64,000 nt of DNA. Source: Clostridium kluyveri. Its GTDB lineage: Bacteria > Bacillota > Clostridia > Clostridiales > Clostridiaceae. Within the stretch, counting starts at the first letter, position 1; each line of letters begins with the position of its first letter. The stretch is from the NCBI RefSeq assembly GCF_001902295.1, contig NZ_CP018335.1:930001-994000 (forward strand), given 5' to 3'. Both the position numbers and the translations under genes were made by a program. The notes beneath the pieces were generated by a model, which saw only the letters and a list, made by a program, of their open reading frames with translations, was not told the DNA's origin and made no database searches. This document shows positions 9,159-17,315 of the stretch, in pieces.

Positions 9159-9914
9159 ATGGTTTATTTTATCGGAGCAGGACCTGGGGATGTGGATTTA
9201 ATTACAGTGAAGGGAAGAGAAATTTTAAAAAAGGCAGATGTAGTTATATATGCAGGTTCCTTAGTAAGTAGTGATCATATGGATTTTTGCAGAGAAGGGA
9301 CAAGCATATATAATTCAGCTTCTATGAATTTAGAACAGGTACTTTGTGTAATAGAAAAGGCTGAAAAGGAGAATAAGCTAACAGTAAGACTTCACACAGG
9401 AGACCCTTCCATTTATGGTGCCATTAAAGAACAGATGGATGAGTTGGATAAAAAAAATATTAAATATGAAATTATCCCAGGGGTGAGTTCTTTTACAGCA
9501 GCAGCTGCAGTTATAAAAAAAGAATTTACTTTGCCGGAGGTAAGTCAGACTGTAATTCTTACAAGGATAGAAGGAAGGACGCCGGTACCAGGAAAAGAAG
9601 ATATAGAAAAATTAGCTGGTATTGGAGCATCCATGGCTATATTTTTGTCGGTTGGTATGATTGACAAGGTGGTGGAAAGGCTGAAAAAAGGATATGGAAG
9701 GAATGTACCAATTGCGGTAGTTGAAAGGGCCTCCTGGGAGGATGAAAGAGCTATAATTGGGACTCTTGATGATATATGTGAAAAAGTAAAGGAGGCTAAT
9801 ATTACAAAATGTGCACAAATACTTGTGGGGGATTTTATAGATTGTGAATATAAGAAAAGTTTACTTTATGATAAAAGTTTTACACACATGTTTAGAAAAG
9901 GTGAAAGTAAATGA
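9159..9914 (+). CDS. cbiF: Cobalt-precorrin-4 C11-methyltransferase
   Basis: Tetrapyrrole methylase of 251 residues with YFIGAGPGDVDLITVKG, the CbiF-typical IYAGSLV, and LHTGDPSIYGAI. It methylates C11 during ring contraction. A strong GAGGAGG ribosome site precedes it. In many clostridial clusters cbiG follows here, but this stop overlaps the cbiJ start by 4 nt, leaving no room for cbiG. Confidence 0.93.
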   Translation: MVYFIGAGPGDVDLITVKGREILKKADVVIYAGSLVSSDHMDFCREGTSIYNSASMNLEQVLCVIEKAEKENKLTVRLHTGDPSIYGAIKEQMDELDKKNIKYEIIPGVSSFTAAAAVIKKEFTLPEVSQTVILTRIEGRTPVPGKEDIEKLAGIGASMAIFLSVGMIDKVVERLKKGYGRNVPIAVVERASWEDERAIIGTLDDICEKVKEANITKCAQILVGDFIDCEYKKSLLYDKSFTHMFRKGESK

Positions 9915-10699
9915 TTGGCCTCATACTAGGAACTTCTGAAGGAAAAAATATAGTTGGAGGATTAAATAGATTTACTGACAATATTTTGATTTCAACAGCT
10001 ACAATTTATGGCGGTGAATTATTTAATGAATATAAATATAAGTTTCTAAATACAAAGCCGCTGAGCTTTGATGAATTAAGACAAATGTTCCTAAAGAATA
10101 ATATATCAGTTTTAGTGGATGCATCTCATCCCTATGCTGTAGAAATATCTTGTAACTGTGAGAAGTTATGTGAGGAGTTAAATATAAAATATCTAAGATA
10201 TGAGAGAGCTTCTGTATGTGATAAATATAAAAATAAAGATAAGGTAATCTTTGTTAAAGACTATCAGGAACTGATAGATAAGATAAAAAGTATTAAAGAA
10301 CTTCATAATAAGAATGCTACTATTTTAAATACTACAGGAAGTAAGAATGTAGATAAATTTATATGTTCAGGTATTTTAAATAGGATTGTTCATAGAATTC
10401 TACCTTCTGTAGAGGTAATGAAACAGTGCTTTAAATTAGGCATAAACACAGAAGATATTATTGCCATAAAAGGTCCTATAGGATATAAGCTTAATTTAGG
10501 GTTTATAGAGCAGTATAATGCAAAGGCAATAATTTTAAAAGATAGCGGAATTCAAGGGGGAACAGAGGAAAAAATTGAAGCGGCCTTATATAAAGATATA
10601 TATATTTTCATAATTGAAAGAAAAAAGAAAGTATATCAAAATATTTTTTATAATGAGGAAGAAGTGGTTAAATATATAAAGGATAAAAAGCTCTATTGA
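9911..10699 (+). CDS. cbiJ: Cobalt-precorrin-6A reductase
   Basis: It is 262 residues with the N-terminal LILGTSEGKNIV, VDASHPYAVEIS and the C-terminal IKGPIGYKLN and LKDSGIQGGTEEKIEAA segments that identify the CobK/CbiJ family. It reduces the C18-C19 double bond using a nicotinamide cofactor. It overlaps cbiF by 4 nt and precedes cbiH by 13 nt. Confidence 0.91.
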   Translation: MIGLILGTSEGKNIVGGLNRFTDNILISTATIYGGELFNEYKYKFLNTKPLSFDELRQMFLKNNISVLVDASHPYAVEISCNCEKLCEELNIKYLRYERASVCDKYKNKDKVIFVKDYQELIDKIKSIKELHNKNATILNTTGSKNVDKFICSGILNRIVHRILPSVEVMKQCFKLGINTEDIIAIKGPIGYKLNLGFIEQYNAKAIILKDSGIQGGTEEKIEAALYKDIYIFIIERKKKVYQNIFYNEEEVVKYIKDKKLY

Positions 10700-10712
10700 G
10701 GGGGAGGAAAAT

Positions 10713-11432
10713 TTGGGCAAATTATATGTAGTAGGAATTGGACCTGGAGGCATAGAACATATGACCTTAAGGGCAAAGCAGGTTATAGAGGAAAGTGAAG
10801 TTATTGTTGGATATACAAAATATATTAAGTTAGTTGACACTTTAATTAGAGGAAAAGAAATATTTGCAACAGGAATGAAGGCTGAAGTGGAGAGGTGTAA
10901 AAAAGCTTTGGAGTTATCCCATAATAAAGTAGTTTCAATAATAAGCACAGGTGATGCAGGAATATATGGTATGGCTGGTTTGATTTTAGAGATGAAGCAG
11001 GAAAAGGAGACAGTAGAAATTATACCGGGTGTAACGGCAGCTACGGCAGCAGCTTCATTATTAGGTTCTCCACTTATGCATGACAGCTGCAATATAAGTT
11101 TAAGTGATTTAATGACACCCTATGATTTAATAAAAAAAAGAGTTGAACTTGCAGCGCAGGGTGATTTTGTGATATCATTTTATAATCCCAGGAGCAATGG
11201 AAGACCGAACTATTTAAGAGAGTGTACCGACTTAATAAGAAAATACAGAGATGGAAATATACCAGTAGGTGTAGTGAAAAATGCTTTACGACATGGGGAA
11301 AAAGTGAAATTGTTTACTTTAGATACTTTTAGTGACAATGAAGTTGACATGTTGTCTATAGTGATTATTGGAAATAGTAATACATTTATAAAAGAAGATA
11401 AAATCATAACTCCAAGAGGATATGTATTGTAG
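10713..11432 (+). CDS. cbiH: Cobalt-precorrin-3 C17-methyltransferase
   Basis: It is 239 residues, starting with TTG behind GGGGGAGG. Signatures are LYVVGIGPGGIEHMTLRA, STGDAGIYGMAGL, the DLMTPYDLIKKR block and SFYNPRSNGRP, all typical of CbiH/CobJ. It contracts the macrocycle and forms a delta-lactone that CbiG normally opens. This is not a CbiG-CbiH fusion, because the length is that of the methyltransferase alone. It is the last gene of the first run; a 160-nt gap follows. Confidence 0.93.
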   Translation: MGKLYVVGIGPGGIEHMTLRAKQVIEESEVIVGYTKYIKLVDTLIRGKEIFATGMKAEVERCKKALELSHNKVVSIISTGDAGIYGMAGLILEMKQEKETVEIIPGVTAATAAASLLGSPLMHDSCNISLSDLMTPYDLIKKRVELAAQGDFVISFYNPRSNGRPNYLRECTDLIRKYRDGNIPVGVVKNALRHGEKVKLFTLDTFSDNEVDMLSIVIIGNSNTFIKEDKIITPRGYVL

Positions 11433-11440
11433 GAGTTTAC

Positions 11441-11490
11441 CATTTACAATGCACAATTCACAGTTCACAATGCACAATTACAGTTCAGAA
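11441..11490. repeat. Imperfect tandem short repeat (CACAATG / CACAATT / CAGTTCA units)
   Basis: The gap between cbiH and cobU begins with a string of related 7-10-nt units (ACAATGCACAATT, CACAGTTCACAATG, CACAATTACAGTTCA). It breaks the otherwise tight operon spacing. The units are too short and uneven for a CRISPR array and have no obvious coding value. Confidence 0.5.
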
Positions 11491-11601
11491 TTATAGTGAT
11501 TATTCTCCGTTTTGAAGAAGATGGGTATGTAGCCATGAGATAATCAGAAAATTTTTGAGTTAGTGTTCTTTCAAAATACATAACTGTAAAGGATGGTAGT
11601 A

Positions 11602-12159
11602 ATGGGAAAGTTGATTCTTATAACAGGCGGTGCAAGAAGTGGGAAGAGTTCTTACGCAGAAAAACTGGCAAAAGAACTTAAAGGTGACATTTTATATGTG
11701 GCTACTTCTATTCCTTTTGATGAGGAAATGAAGCTCAGGATAAAAAAACATGTAGAAAGAAGACCAGAAAGCTGGGAGACTTTAGAAGCCTATAAAGATT
11801 TTCATAGTAAATTAATACCTATGTTAAATGGAAAGTCGGGAGTGCTTTTGGATTGTATAACAAATTTGGTTTCAAATTTATTGTTAGAAAAATGTGAAGA
11901 TACTGAAAAAACTACAACTGCCAGAGCATTAGAAATTGAAAAATATATTAAGGCAGAAGTATCAGAAATTATAAATATTTCAAAAGAGGCATCTATGCCT
12001 TTTATTATGGTTACCAATGAAGTGGGAATGGCACTAGTGCCAGAATATCCTCTGGGGAGGATATTTAGAGATTTGGCAGGCAGTGTAAATCAGATGATAG
12101 CAAAAGAAGCAGAGGAAGTGTATTTTTGTATTTCCGGTATACCTCTAAAAATTAAATAA
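11602..12159 (+). CDS. cobU: Adenosylcobinamide kinase / adenosylcobinamide-phosphate guanylyltransferase
   Basis: About 185 residues. It phosphorylates adenosylcobinamide and attaches GMP. The P-loop is GGARSGKSS near residue 8, the active-site region HVERRPESWETLE carries the guanylated histidine, and the C-terminus has GRIFRDLAGSVNQ. The ATG at 11593 sits against the ribosome site, so the ATG at 11602, 8 nt after AAAGGA, is chosen. The 160-nt upstream gap suggests an internal promoter or a boundary between ring and loop genes. Confidence 0.92.
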   Translation: MGKLILITGGARSGKSSYAEKLAKELKGDILYVATSIPFDEEMKLRIKKHVERRPESWETLEAYKDFHSKLIPMLNGKSGVLLDCITNLVSNLLLEKCEDTEKTTTARALEIEKYIKAEVSEIINISKEASMPFIMVTNEVGMALVPEYPLGRIFRDLAGSVNQMIAKEAEEVYFCISGIPLKIK

Positions 12160-12189
12160 AGTGGTGTAATTTTTGGATAAAAGTTGGGG

Positions 12190-12963
12190 ATGATAAGAGT
12201 GGTATTTTTAAAAAGATTAATTCTAATGATTCAATTTTTTACTTCAATACCTATTAAATCTGAAAGTGATATTGGCAGTGAGGATTTTGGAAAAGCATTG
12301 GCATTTATACCGGTGGTAGGATTAATTATAGGAATAATAATGGGCATTTCTTATATAATTTTACTCCATGTATTTTCTGTAAAGATTAGTACCACATTGG
12401 TATTAATAGAATATATTTTTCTTACGGGGGGGATTCATTTAGATGGTTTAGGAGATACTTTTGATGGGATATTTTCAAATAGGACAAAGGATAGAATACT
12501 TGAAATCATGAGAGATAGCAGGGTGGGAACAAATGCCGTACTTGCTATAGTGTCACTTTTAATTCTTAATTCAGTTATTTTATCTGAAATTAATTCTTTA
12601 TATATGGTTAAAATACTTATTCTTTTTCCTGTTGCAGGTAGGGTTGGCTCTATAATTGCTGCCAGTTTGTCTAAATATGCAAGAAGCGGTGAAGGTATGG
12701 GAAAGTCATTTATTGACTATTGTGGAATTAAAGAACTGGTGATGGGAGTAATATTATATTTAATAATATTTTACCTAACAAACTTATATAGGGGATATAT
12801 AATTATGTTTTTTCCAATTGCCACGGCAATAATACTTATCAAATTTTTAAGTAGGAAGATAAATGGTGCCACAGGTGATGTACTGGGTGCAGTATGTGAA
12901 TTAAATCAGACACTTTTTATAATGATTTCATATATTATTTTGAATTATGGGGGGAATTTATAA
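12190..12963 (+). CDS. cobS: Adenosylcobinamide-GDP ribazoletransferase (cobalamin synthase)
   Basis: Polytopic membrane enzyme of about 257 residues joining adenosylcobinamide-GDP and alpha-ribazole. Visible are MIQFFTSIPIK near the start, the acidic GGIHLDGLGDTFDG motif in the first third, RDSRVGTNA, and several hydrophobic segments. TTG 12184, ATG 12190 and GTG 12199 are all possible starts; GTG 12199 has the best-placed GGGGAT, so the N-terminus is uncertain by a few residues. Its stop overlaps the cobC start by 1 nt. Confidence 0.9.
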   Translation: MIRVVFLKRLILMIQFFTSIPIKSESDIGSEDFGKALAFIPVVGLIIGIIMGISYIILLHVFSVKISTTLVLIEYIFLTGGIHLDGLGDTFDGIFSNRTKDRILEIMRDSRVGTNAVLAIVSLLILNSVILSEINSLYMVKILILFPVAGRVGSIIAASLSKYARSGEGMGKSFIDYCGIKELVMGVILYLIIFYLTNLYRGYIIMFFPIATAIILIKFLSRKINGATGDVLGAVCELNQTLFIMISYIILNYGGNL

Positions 12964-13541
12964 TGTTGGAGTTAGTTATGGTAAGACATGGTGAAACTGA
13001 CAGTAATAAAAATGGAAAATACTTGGGATGGACAGATGTAGAGCTTAATAAATATGGAATTAGCCAGGCTGAAAAAGCAAGAGATAAATTAAAACATATT
13101 AGTTTTGATGTTGTAATATCCAGCCCTCTTAAAAGGGCAAGAGAAACTGCTGAAATTATCAGTGAAGATATAATCTATGACAGTGAATTAAAGGAGACTA
13201 ATTTTGGGTTATGGGATAACCTTTCTTTTCAAGAGATTAAAGAAAAATATCCACAAGATTATAAATTGTGGATGAAAGATTGGGGAGGGTTTATTTTCCC
13301 AGGGGGAGAAAGTGCTCTGGATATGCACAAAAGGGCAGTAAATTTTGTTGATGAAATAATTAATAAAAAGCAACAAGGTACTGTTCTAATTGTAACCCAT
13401 GCAGGATTAATAAGAAGTATTATAGCGCATTTGCTTGGCATGGAAATAGCGGGGGCATGGCATTTCCACATAGATAATTGCAGTATAACTAGGATTCAAA
13501 TAACAGATGGCTATGCCATCTTAATTGAGCTAAATGGTTAA
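12963..13541 (+). CDS. cobC: Histidine-phosphatase family protein, probable alpha-ribazole phosphatase
   Basis: It is 192 residues with the catalytic RHGETDSN motif near residue 8, a second histidine in VTHAGLIRS near residue 141, and an acidic residue in the KETNFGLWD segment. By fold it is a phosphoglycerate-mutase-like phosphatase. The assignment to alpha-ribazole-5'-phosphate dephosphorylation rests on the 1-nt overlap with cobS and its place at the end of the cobalamin cluster. The family has broad specificity, so the substrate is an inference. Confidence 0.82.
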   Translation: MLELVMVRHGETDSNKNGKYLGWTDVELNKYGISQAEKARDKLKHISFDVVISSPLKRARETAEIISEDIIYDSELKETNFGLWDNLSFQEIKEKYPQDYKLWMKDWGGFIFPGGESALDMHKRAVNFVDEIINKKQQGTVLIVTHAGLIRSIIAHLLGMEIAGAWHFHIDNCSITRIQITDGYAILIELNG

Positions 13542-13608
13542 GGTTATAATACTTTTTAAGAGAATGTTCTCTGATAGTATATCTATGGGATAAATTTGTT
13601 TTCGTTTG

Positions 13609-13690
13609 AAATGAAGTGATTCTTAAGTTCAGGTGGAAAAAAGCACTTCTTATAGGCAGATTCCACCTAAACTTAAGAATTATTTCATTT
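13609..13690. repeat. Interspersed palindromic repeat, copy A
   Basis: Two 29-nt arms (13609-13637 and 13662-13690) are inverted copies matching at 26 of 29 positions, around a 24-nt centre. The arms carry TTCTTAAGTTCAGGTGGA and its complement. The element lies between the convergent cobC and 13705 genes and could act as a two-way terminator. Its arms and centre match the elements at 17221-17286 and 30861-30927. Confidence 0.8.
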
Positions 13691-13704
13691 TCAGATATAT
13701 AATT

Positions 13705-14106
13705 TTAAAATTTTATTTCTTTAGGGGGCTCTCCTGTTAAATGTGAAATTGATGCTGCGCCATGTTCAATGTAAAATACTTTAAAGATAGGATTATCAGT
13801 TGATTTATACAAGCTTTTCACAAGTTCTGATGAATCCAATACTTTTTGCTTTTTATCTATATCTTCTGTAAATACAATTTCACCATTTATTCTTGCCGTA
13901 ACCATATCTTTAGAAGTGGCACTGTACTCTACATAGGGAGTTTCAATTAATTGTTTATACACCTTTTTTGTATTACTGGTGCAAAAATAAAGTTTGCCAT
14001 TTTCATAAAACATGAAACCAAAGGGTCTAACCCTAGGTTTTCCATCTTCTACTGTAGCTAGAAATCCATATCCATTTTCTTTAAAAATTTTTATTACCTC
14101 TTCCAT
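13705..14106 (-). CDS. Pyridoxamine-5'-phosphate-oxidase-fold flavin-binding protein
   Basis: It is 133 residues with the split-barrel pattern: FLATVEDGKPRVRPFGFMF near the N-terminus, KLYFCTSNTKKVYKQL, and a C-terminal KVFYIEHGAASI strand. Proteins of this type bind FMN or F420-like flavins and act as small reductases; the substrate is unknown. A good AAGGAGG site lies 9-10 nt before the ATG. It is transcribed divergently from an HxlR regulator, which probably controls it. Confidence 0.8.
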   Translation of the reverse strand: MEEVIKIFKENGYGFLATVEDGKPRVRPFGFMFYENGKLYFCTSNTKKVYKQLIETPYVEYSATSKDMVTARINGEIVFTEDIDKKQKVLDSSELVKSLYKSTDNPIFKVFYIEHGAASISHLTGEPPKEIKF

Positions 14107-14229
14107 TATATATACCTCCTTGATTTTTTTTCTTATTATTAGTATAATACGTATGTTATATAATACAAGTACGCATATTTATATTACATAGTCATAAAAA
14201 ATAGACTATTGAGAAAGGATAGGGTATTG

Positions 14230-14631
14230 ATGAATGATGAAATTAAATTTTGTCCGGTATCTGTAGCTCAAAATATATTGATGGGAAAATGGAAATTATC
14301 GATTTTGTGGGTTCTTAAAGGCAAGACAAGACGTTTTAATGAATTACAGAAATTGATGGCTACAATTTCGAGAGGTGTACTTACACAACAATTGAGAGAA
14401 CTGGAACGGGATAAACTTGTTAATAGAAAGGTGTATAGGGAGGTACCACCAAAGGTGGAATATTCTCTTACTGAGATCGGCAAAAGCTTTATTCCAATAA
14501 TGGTTCAGATTATAGAATGGGGAGCAGAATATATTGAAAAAGTAAATAATTGCAATATGGATATTTGTATATTAAATAAATTTCCCTGTCAAAAGTGCCA
14601 TGAAATGCTGCAGACAAATAAGAAAAAATAG
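14230..14631 (+). CDS. HxlR-family winged-helix transcriptional regulator
   Basis: About 133 residues. The HxlR signature runs from FCPVSVAQNILMGKWK through RRFNELQK, SRGVLTQQLRELE and the wing VYREVPPKVEYSLTE. The early cysteine (Cys8 from the chosen start) is at the position used for redox sensing in some HxlR proteins, and four more cysteines lie near the C-terminus. The ATG at 14230 is chosen over TTG 14209 because AAAGGAT at 14214-14220 fits it. It is divergent from the flavin-fold gene, with about 120 nt of shared control region. Redox or electrophile sensing is an inference. Confidence 0.85.
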   Translation: MNDEIKFCPVSVAQNILMGKWKLSILWVLKGKTRRFNELQKLMATISRGVLTQQLRELERDKLVNRKVYREVPPKVEYSLTEIGKSFIPIMVQIIEWGAEYIEKVNNCNMDICILNKFPCQKCHEMLQTNKKK

Positions 14632-14672
14632 TATAACCATGATTTTAACAAGGTTATACCATTTTGTGTTTT
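14631..14672. terminator. Two-way hairpin terminator
   Basis: A perfect 8-bp stem GTATAACC (14631-14638) / GGTTATAC (14652-14659) lies between the convergent HxlR gene and the chemoreceptor gene. The T tract is weak on the + side. Confidence 0.55.
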
Positions 14673-14700
14673 GATGAATATAATAATATGCTTTAAATTA

Positions 14701-16710
14701 TTAAGAAATTTTAAATCTATGAACTAGTTCATTTAATTCAGTCACAATAGACTTAAGCTTTTGAGTACTGGTATTTATTACTTCAAAGGATATCTCCTGT
14801 TCTTTGATTGAAGCAGAAACCTCTTCAGATGCTGCAGCGGATTCCTGTGATATAGCAGATATATTCTCAATTGAGGTTATAACGCTGTTTTTATCTTTAT
14901 TTATCTCTGTAATTTCACTGTTCAGTTCAGTTATTATAGATATCATGTTGTTTATAGATGTATTCATAGTTTCAAAATGTTTTTCTGACTGAACCATGGA
15001 AGTATTGGCAGTTTTACCCATCTCCTGTGTTTTATCCATATTGGCCTTGGTATTGTTAATTTGAATTTGAATTTCATTTACCATATCACTTATTTCCTGA
15101 GTTGAATTGGAGGTCTGTTCTGCCAATTTTCTGATTTCCTCTGCAACAACAGCAAATCCTTTTCCAGATGCCCCAGCACTGGCTGCTTCAATGGCAGCGT
15201 TTAACGCAAGCAGATTGGTTTGTTTTGCTATGGATTCTATAGTCTGTACTATGTTTCCGATTGAGTCTGATTTATCTGATAAAATTGATATATTTTCTGA
15301 AACTTTTCTTGCAGCATTACTTCTTTCGTTAAGTTTTGAATAAAGTTCTCGTACTGCAGAGGACACATCCTTATTGATTTTTTCTGTGGTTTTAGAGTAC
15401 TCAATGACTTCTGCAGAATTTTTTGTAACCTTATCTATTTTATTTGATAAAACATTTAATTTTTCAAGCCCTAGAGATACTTCTTGTGCCTGGTCTGTAG
15501 AACCTTTTGCCACTGCTTCCATGGAATTGGTAATTTCTTTTATTGTTTTAAATGTTTTATTTATGGAGGAAGATACATTTTCCGACTGACTGTGGACTTC
15601 ATCAGAATTATTCTTTAAAGATATAATTATATTTTTAAGTTGTTCTCTTAATTTTCTTATAGAAATTCCTATTGTACCAACTTCGTCTTTATATTTTAAG
15701 ACATAATTATAATCAATACCGCTAGGAGATAAATCCAGATCTTTGGTCTTATTTACTATTTTTGATAATTCTATTAAAGGCTTTGTTATCTTATTTCCAA
15801 AAGCTAAGGAAAATATTATAGATATAATTACAAAAATTAAAGCTATTGCTATATATGCATATATTAAGTTATTTAAGGGTTTCTTAAATTCAATAGTTGG
15901 AATGGCAAAGCCTACTGTCCATTTTGAGGATGATACTTCAGCTGAGGCGAAATATCTTTTTGCTTTATCATAGTCTGTTAAAATTATTCCCGTACTTCCT
16001 TTACTGTTATTAAGTATTTGTTTATAACTACCTTCCATAACTTTATTGATATTTTTTAGTTCTTTTTCAGTAGGTTTAAATGATTTATTAGGATGTACTA
16101 TAATATTGTTTTCATCATCAAACAAATAGGCATAACTGTTGTTTACGGGCTTAGCTTTTTCGATAATTTTTGTAACCGTATCTATATATATATCAGTTCC
16201 CACCACTCCAACAACTTGTCCATCTCGGGATAAGGGTTTTCCAATAGTTATTATCATTTTCTTGGTTATTGCATCAAGATAAGGAGCGGAATAAGTTAAT
16301 TTGTTATTTTTTATAGTTTTTTTATACCAGTCTCTTACTGTACAGTCGTATCCTTCAGGGGGTATCCAGCCTGAACCATCCCAAAAATCTTTACTTGAAA
16401 AACCTATATATACATCTGTAACGTATGAATTAGTTTTAGCTTTGTGGGTCATATATGATATTACGTCTTCTTTGTTAAAGTCTGGATTGGTCTCTAGGTC
16501 GTCTGCAATATCCTCTAAAAATTTCCCCTGTACACTTAACCAGCTATTTATAATTTCAGAGTATTTTTGGGATGTAATAAGTGTTTTATCTGTAATTTGT
16601 TTATTTAAAGCATTATATGATATAGCATAGGATATAATTATAGAGAAAAATAAAACTATAATACAGGTACCGCATATGGCCGCTGCGAATTTTGATTTTA
16701 AACTTTTCAT
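14701..16710 (-). CDS. Methyl-accepting chemotaxis protein with periplasmic-type Cache sensor
   Basis: It is 669 residues. A membrane helix (about 8-28) and a second (about 283-306) bracket a large extracellular domain with the dCache pattern DWYKKTIKNNKLTYSAPYLD and IGKPLSRDGQVVGVVGTDI, which usually binds small ligands such as amino acids or organic acids. A HAMP-like region follows, then the signalling domain with the hairpin tip IAKQTNLLALNAAIEAASAG and GKGFAVVAEEIRKLAEQT. It would feed CheA/CheW, but no chemotaxis genes are adjacent. The tip reads AASAGASGKGF where most members have AARAGExGKGF, a modest change at a conserved spot. Confidence 0.93.
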   Translation of the reverse strand: MKSLKSKFAAAICGTCIIVLFFSIIISYAISYNALNKQITDKTLITSQKYSEIINSWLSVQGKFLEDIADDLETNPDFNKEDVISYMTHKAKTNSYVTDVYIGFSSKDFWDGSGWIPPEGYDCTVRDWYKKTIKNNKLTYSAPYLDAITKKMIITIGKPLSRDGQVVGVVGTDIYIDTVTKIIEKAKPVNNSYAYLFDDENNIIVHPNKSFKPTEKELKNINKVMEGSYKQILNNSKGSTGIILTDYDKAKRYFASAEVSSSKWTVGFAIPTIEFKKPLNNLIYAYIAIALIFVIISIIFSLAFGNKITKPLIELSKIVNKTKDLDLSPSGIDYNYVLKYKDEVGTIGISIRKLREQLKNIIISLKNNSDEVHSQSENVSSSINKTFKTIKEITNSMEAVAKGSTDQAQEVSLGLEKLNVLSNKIDKVTKNSAEVIEYSKTTEKINKDVSSAVRELYSKLNERSNAARKVSENISILSDKSDSIGNIVQTIESIAKQTNLLALNAAIEAASAGASGKGFAVVAEEIRKLAEQTSNSTQEISDMVNEIQIQINNTKANMDKTQEMGKTANTSMVQSEKHFETMNTSINNMISIITELNSEITEINKDKNSVITSIENISAISQESAAASEEVSASIKEQEISFEVINTSTQKLKSIVTELNELVHRFKIS

Positions 16711-17143
16711 GTATAAGCCTCCCCATTTATTTTTAGTTTGTCAAGTTATTCAAGTATTTTGGGCCCAATGTATTTGTATTTGTATACAATTAAAAACAAA
16801 ACAACTTAATCATTTACTAAAATTAATAGATAATTAAGAAATTATTGCTAATATATTAGCATATAGCATATGAAATTACAATAATATTTATAAATAAATA
16901 TTATTTTTATTAAATTATAAATGCTTTTAAGATGTTATGAAGTATTTTGTCTATATTTCTTTGAATATTAATTTATAATACAAATAAAATATGAAAATTT
17001 GCTTTATTTTTTTAAAATATTCCTATATAATCTATTCTAATATTAATAATTTATCATAATAACTAAATATATAATTTTAAATTACTAAAATATATAAATC
17101 AAAATTGGAAAGTAAAGGATTTGGTATAGTTTACTTTTATCAG
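16711..17143. other. AT-rich intergenic stretch
   Basis: Very AT-rich sequence between the chemoreceptor start and repeat copy B. No reading frame of substance and no clear promoter or RNA motif is seen. Confidence 0.5.
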
Positions 17144-17286
17144 ATCGCTACCATTGCTAACCCCCCCATCTTCTATCAAAGTGGGGGATAAGCAGTGCTA
17201 CGCGCCTGGATAAGTTCTTCTAAGGTTCAGTTGGAGAAAAGCAGTTCTCATAAGCAAACTCCACCTGAACCTAAGAATTACTTGAT
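17144..17286 (+). repeat. Composite interspersed repeat, copy B (hairpin module plus palindrome module)
   Basis: Module 1 (17144-17220) reads CGCTACCATTGCTAA, then a hairpin CCCCCA/TGGGGG, then TACGCGCCTGGATAAG. Module 2 (17221-17286) has inverted arms around GGTTCAGTTGGA and TCCACCTGAACC with the centre GAAAAGCAGTTCTCATAAGC. The same two modules occur in the same order at 30735-30927. It ends 29 nt before the Fe-dehydrogenase start, so it lies in that gene's leader. There is no reading frame inside. Confidence 0.8.
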
Positions 17287-17315
17287 AGATTACTTTAGAA
17301 AGGTGGATAAATAAA

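Noticed and set aside
11441..11490. CRISPR-like array
   Set aside because: Units are 7-10 nt, imperfect, lack spacers of uniform length, and no cas gene is present.
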